Shown piece by piece: positions 18,478 to 22,500 of a stretch of 22,500 nt of DNA. The position numbers and the translations under genes are program-made. Position 1 is the first letter of the stretch. The number at the start of each line of letters is the position of its first letter. Under the pieces are notes generated by a model that was not told the DNA's origin, ran no database searches, and saw nothing but the letters and a program-made list of their open reading frames with translations. This DNA comes from Tubiluchus corallicola (lineage: Eukaryota; Priapulida; Priapulimorpha; Priapulimorphida; Tubiluchidae): positions 12,501-35,000 of the forward strand of contig JAQGDQ010002426.1 of assembly GCA_030141605.1 (NCBI GenBank), written 5' to 3'.

Positions 18478-19156
18478 AAAGGACAAGAAAAGGGCCACCT
18501 GAAGTAGGTTTCAGAAAAATCGCCTTAAAAATTATATTACTTTATAGTAATTTTATGCACATATCGTACTTGCACTGAAAGGAATTTTAGTTTGTTTTCA
18601 TTTTAAATCTCCCGCAATATTGTTCCGAAGTCGCCATTACATGACGTCATGCACCAAACGTAAATCAAGGGAAGAGAAAGCAATGTTAAATTATATCTCA
18701 AAAGACTTTCCGTGCAAATCTATATTACCTAGATTTTTGCTTACCTGCTGGAGAGATTTATGTAACTAGAAAAGAAAATTATTAATTATTTAAAATGTTT
18801 TCACCAATTGGTAAAATGTCGCTGACTCACCCTCCAGGGTGCACCACTCACTAACCAAAAAACGTATTTTTAATTTGATTTACAAGATACAGTAATTTTA
18901 AATTTTATTTAGTTAGTGACTTGTGCGCTACGAATGCTCTAATTATTTTTTCAAACTTTACACCATGTTATCTGAACTTGTTTCAAATGACATGTCGTAA
19001 AAATGGCTGCATCTAACGGCCATCGCGGGAGTTTAAATTTACATGTTTTATACAGCGTGAATGCCGAATGAAATCCTGTATGCAAAAAGGCAGTATGTAA
19101 GTGATATAAAACTCCAAAACGAATGTTTATGTTTATGAAGGGTTTTCTTGTGCTTT
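18478..19156. mobile_element. 679-bp TIR element, copy A, right arm
   Basis: Mirror of 3414-4092, with ends pairing at 13 of 14 positions. Confidence 0.7.
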
Positions 19157-19364
19157 AACCTTTGACCTACAACAACTGTGCGTGCACACAACGAAACTGT
19201 GAAATGGCTACATTTCTTTATAAAGAAACCTTACTTCTAGACATATCGAACTAAAAAAGCGAACTACAGTAGTAACATTCTTATTACTATTAGTTACTGA
19301 TACTACAGTAGTAACAAGTAACATTTCACTAAAATCACAGCAATAAACAGCCATTGTCAATTAC

Positions 19365-19521
19365 CTTCCATATCCATAAAATATTGCAGTGGCTCTTTTA
19401 GCTCTTCAATATTAGAAACTGATTGGTTCTCTGGTTCGCTAATTGCTATGCTCGTTATGGGAGTGTTAATCAAACTTGACGAGTTGTCCCACAAGTAGGG
19501 GTTTTCCTTCATAAAGTACAT
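19365..19521 (-). CDS. PKD1-like gene, exon 4 (GAIN core), right copy
   Basis: Mirror of 3049-3205. It carries the N-P-Y-L-W motif and the SIAISEP strand with unchanged splice sites and phases. Confidence 0.83.
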
Positions 19522-19579
19522 CTGAAAGCAAACTCCTATCTTTATTCATACTAAAGTGTCTTTACCGAGAACAACGAAT

Positions 19580-19702
19580 AACTACTACTACTACTACTTT
19601 AAAGACTCGATGTTGATGAGGACACAAACCGACAATTAGCAGGTTTGAACTAGGTACCTTTTACTTACAAGGCAGATGCTTTTACCACTAGGTCACCATA
19701 TT
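19580..19702 (-). repeat. tRNA-derived SINE, right arm
   Basis: Mirror of 2868-2990, with the same A-box-like and B-box-like blocks and an ACT/AGT tail. Confidence 0.6.
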
Positions 19703-19755
19703 CTCTAATGACCAAGGCAGTCTAAAGTTAAGAATTTGCAATATAACATTATACA

Positions 19756-20269
19756 CACTAGAGCATGGCTTCTCAACCTTGAGGCCCCAAAGCAGTTTAA
19801 ATGGAGTCGCGGGATAGTCCAAAAACTATTTTTTTAAAAATGCCGTTTTCGCAAAAAGTATGTAAGTAGGTCTTGTTTCCTCAGTCTCTCGTTGGATCAT
19901 TTTTTTCTGGAAAGTGAAACAGGGTTTTTCCCGCTCTAAATGAGGTGTATCAGTGCTTGATTTTCCGGAAAAATGAAAATGCGCGTTGTTCTGTACAATG
20001 TACACCGCCCAAAAGCGTGTTGTTATTCATTTTACCTTGGATACCTATTGCTGTTGCATTACTGGTCGCTGAGAAACACGTGCAACCTTCACATTAATGA
20101 ATTGATGAAACAATCACTCGTTGTTTGTTGACTAGTAAGTTAAAATTAATAAATGCGAGCGATAAAGATGTTTAACAGCATAATAAATAATAATGATTAT
20201 GTTCTTCGTGGGGTCGCGATATGATGGAGGGAAAGGATCAACAAAAGGTTGGCAACCACTGCTCTAGAG
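19756..20269. mobile_element. hAT-type MITE with 8-bp target duplication, right arm
   Basis: Mirror of 2301-2814. The element is 19764-20261 and the flanking octamers again match at 7 of 8 positions. Confidence 0.8.
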
Positions 20270-20476
20270 TGATTGTAGTTACTAATTATTATATTTTTCA
20301 TCAATCTTGAGCCTGAAATTTCAACGGGTAAATAATTACGTAACAAATTAATCATAAAGAAAAGTTACCAAATTTACAATGGCAAAAAGTAAAATTTCGT
20401 TAAGATTTTAACTGGCTTCGTCTTCTTTATCAAATTTTCAAAGCTTTTCATCTAGAAGAACTTTGCTAAAATTCAC

Positions 20477-20574
20477 CTGCACGTCAAAGACTTTCTCTTC
20501 ATCAGTATCATTCACTTGCGACAACGACGACGGCAATTTAAAGCGACCGACGCCCTCCATTTTTATATCAGAAC
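20477..20574 (-). CDS. PKD1-like gene, exon 3 (GAIN), right copy
   Basis: Mirror of 1996-2093, encoding SDIKMEGVGRFKLP through VFDVQ with the same phases. Confidence 0.78.
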
Positions 20575-20604
20575 CTACGAAAAATCAACAGTTAATCGCA
20601 AGTC

Positions 20605-20950
20605 TAATAAACATACTGATATATAATGTGTCGGCACAGTTGCAGCAGCGCTAATATAATTACACTAATCACATTAAATAAACTTTCTTAATCCAATCAT
20701 TATATTTGTAATAGAAGTCGAAACTGGGGGAGCCTGTCATAGTAAAATTTCATTTGAACACGAATCTCTGAAAAATATGTTTGGAAAATATGGGTTCACG
20801 GTGATTATTTTTGCAACCGTTTCCAATTCCCCTGACCTTTCTCCCCATTTTCATCATTTTCCCCGACTTTGTATCAAATTACTTGTTTCCTGACTTTTCC
20901 ATGACTTTCCGGGATAGCCTGTATTTTCCAGGATTTTTTCTGGCCGTGGG
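20605..20950. repeat. Dispersed TTTCC-TGAC repeat, right arm copy
   Basis: Mirror of 1620-1965. It is in the same orientation as the diverged spacer copy at 10757-11120. Confidence 0.75.
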
Positions 20951-21011
20951 AATCGTGCTAACATCATCACACTTCACATTACGACACTATCAGGCTCTCG
21001 ATTATCCTTAC

Positions 21012-21162
21012 CTCTGAGATGAGTTGCCTGTTGACGCTGTACCTGAACTGTAAGCAGATCCGTCACGAACGTCGTCGGTTCCTCCCCCTGGACTTTGTAC
21101 TTGCTCATTGTCTCCGATACGGTCTGGATAATGTCGAGTGATTTCTGCGAGATTTCTTTAGT
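21012..21162 (-). CDS. PKD1-like gene, exon 2 (start of the GAIN region), right copy
   Basis: Mirror of 1408-1558, encoding TKEISQKSLD through QATHLR, phase 0 in and phase 1 out. Confidence 0.78.
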
Positions 21163-21726
21163 CTAAAAATACCCGGCGACGATAAAACGAGTATTAATTA
21201 AATTCAAGCTGCCCTGCTGCAAAAACACGTCAGCAAACAAAAACAGGATACTACTAGTTAAACTATCTTTAAAAATAATTAATTACTAATAGGTTTCCAC
21301 ACAGAGATGGAATTGCTCTAATGAGAATCAATCGTGTTACATAGCTGGGTTAATTATTGCTGGCTTCGTATTCACACGAGGTTTCCACACTAGAAATATT
21401 TCTCAGCAGTGCTAATGTACGCAAAACTTTTAAAACATGAATATTCACAGTAAATTACTTCTCTTCAGATTTTAGGTAAAAATCATCAGAACTAAACGTC
21501 CGAAAGTGTTTGATTTATGAGTCAAGCATTATTAATTTTTGGCCTGCAGCTCTAGCATTTTTGATCTTTACGCGGGGAATGCAATGGATTGCTTTTACAT
21601 TGTTTTTTGTAAGGAAGCCATTGTTTCTCGTATAACGACGCGTTTTGCTGAAACACATTGGCATAGTTAAGTGAGCATTTACTCTATTAGAGAAAATCCG
21701 TTTCATTTGTTGCGTAAGACACTTGC

Positions 21727-21859
21727 CTGTTGCCTCTTTGGTTGAACGGTCGAGTTGTCAGTGACAGAAGATTCGTTTCCACCTTCAATGTCTGCGAGCG
21801 ATTGTGCAAGTGAATTTATTGAACCACCCAGTACACTTGAAATGCCGCTCAAGATGTGC
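21727..21859 (-). CDS. PKD1-like gene, exon 1 seen here (stalk before GAIN), right copy
   Basis: Mirror of 711-843, with the same acceptor and the same GC donor (CAACAG|gcaagt). The upstream exons of this copy lie beyond the window. Confidence 0.63.
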
Positions 21860-21968
21860 CTGTTTGCAGAAAACAGTAAGTAAGGATATACCTTGCTTTT
21901 ACATTTCATAACTGACAAGTGATAGAGATATTAGTACCGGTACTAGTCGACGTTCATGTAGTAGTAAG

Positions 21969-22393
21969 GCCCATTTCACACAGTGAAGATGCAATGACAC
22001 TTGGAATCGCTGTCAGAAAATTTCGGATTTTTCCCAAAAACCCACGCAGCACGTTTCGTTTCAAACAGAAATTACACATTTTTTACTAAAAAATTGTCAC
22101 ACTAATAAAACAAAAAATTGATTACACGAGAAAACAGAATAATCACATAATTTTATGTTGAACTAATTCTGTGAGGAATCCTCCCGAAAACGGAATATGC
22201 AGTATTTCTACTAAGAGGCAATTTCCTCATGAGCAGAATGCACAGCCCCTCTAGCTAGCAGAAGAATTAATCATGAAGAAATCCCTCCTATGGAATCTGT
22301 GAAATGAGGCACTGTATTCTATTTTTGTGGGGAATCTCGCAAGACATTTTTGCCTGGAAGAATTTTGCCATGCATCCTCAGTGTGAAATGGGC
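21969..22393. mobile_element. Small TIR element (425 bp), right arm
   Basis: Mirror of 177-601, with gcccatttcacac at both ends. Confidence 0.6.
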
Positions 22394-22500
22394 TTAAGAA
22401 CAACAATAGCCGTACTAAAAGCTTCAGTATCAGCAGCAGCAGCAGCAGCAACATTCGACAAATCTTTAATCAGACCTGCTTTCCTAACCAATAAGCACCT

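Larger units (their letters stand above)
12119..22500 (-). repeat. Right arm of the giant inverted repeat
   Basis: This is the reverse complement of 70-10451, with the same mirror constant (22570) throughout and no difference found in the blocks compared. The inner edge sits beside a GAAT-rich simple sequence (about 12101-12127), and the outer edge is cut by the window. Identity of neutral introns and microsatellites over 10 kb means either a very recent duplication, ongoing gene conversion, or a contig that was folded back during assembly. The sequence alone cannot decide between these. Confidence 0.97.

Overview
This is a stretch of metazoan nuclear DNA. The signs are coding blocks split by GT-AG introns, AT-rich sequence, microsatellites, several families of small inverted-terminal-repeat transposons, a tRNA-like SINE and LINE fragments. 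I cannot name the species. The repeat types (TA- and 8-bp-duplicating MITEs, a LINE tail of CTATGT hexamers, repeats rich in TTTCC-TGAC) suggest an invertebrate, but that is inference.

The dominant structure is a giant inverted repeat. Bases 70-10451 are repeated as their reverse complement at 12119-22500. Position x in one arm pairs with 22570-x in the other over all 10,382 bp, so there is no net insertion or deletion, and I found no mismatch in any block I compared, including the TA microsatellites. A 1,667-bp non-palindromic spacer (10452-12118) lies between the arms. The repeat reaches the right end of the window and may continue past it. It is either a very recent (or gene-converted) inverted duplication or an assembly artefact.

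Each arm carries the same part of one multi-exon gene, which I infer to be polycystin-1-like (PKD1 family). It runs on + in the left arm and on - in the right arm, so the two copies converge on the spacer. Eight exons can be joined with no frame conflict (133, 151, 98, 157, 149, 943, 145 and 103 bp; 626 codons plus one base). In order they encode a helical segment with the look of the stalk before a GAIN domain, a GAIN-like domain of the PKD1 type (exons 2-6), an unusual cysteine-rich block with 33 Cys in 217 residues (exon 6), and most of a PLAT/LH2 domain (exons 7-8). I see no GPS cleavage site or transmembrane helix between GAIN and PLAT, where PKD1 proteins normally have both. The 5' end of the gene is outside the window. 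The 3' end is lost, or possibly continues into the spacer next to the left arm, where a 72-bp tandem duplication carries a good splice acceptor and a short open exon.

The introns hold the mobile DNA. Within each arm, in gene order, these are a 425-bp TIR element, a TTTCC-TGAC repeat, a hAT-type MITE with 8-bp flanking duplications, a tRNA-derived SINE, a 679-bp TIR element, a MITE fragment, a LINE 3' coding fragment split by a 451-bp TA-flanked MITE, an AT-rich nested palindrome, a 550-bp pogo-like MITE and a second copy (709 bp) of the 679-bp element. That last copy ends 14 bp before the arm boundary. The spacer holds the 72-bp tandem repeat, a longer diverged copy of the TTTCC-TGAC repeat, a stretch of unknown sequence, a LINE 3' tail with a hairpin, and AT-rich simple sequence.
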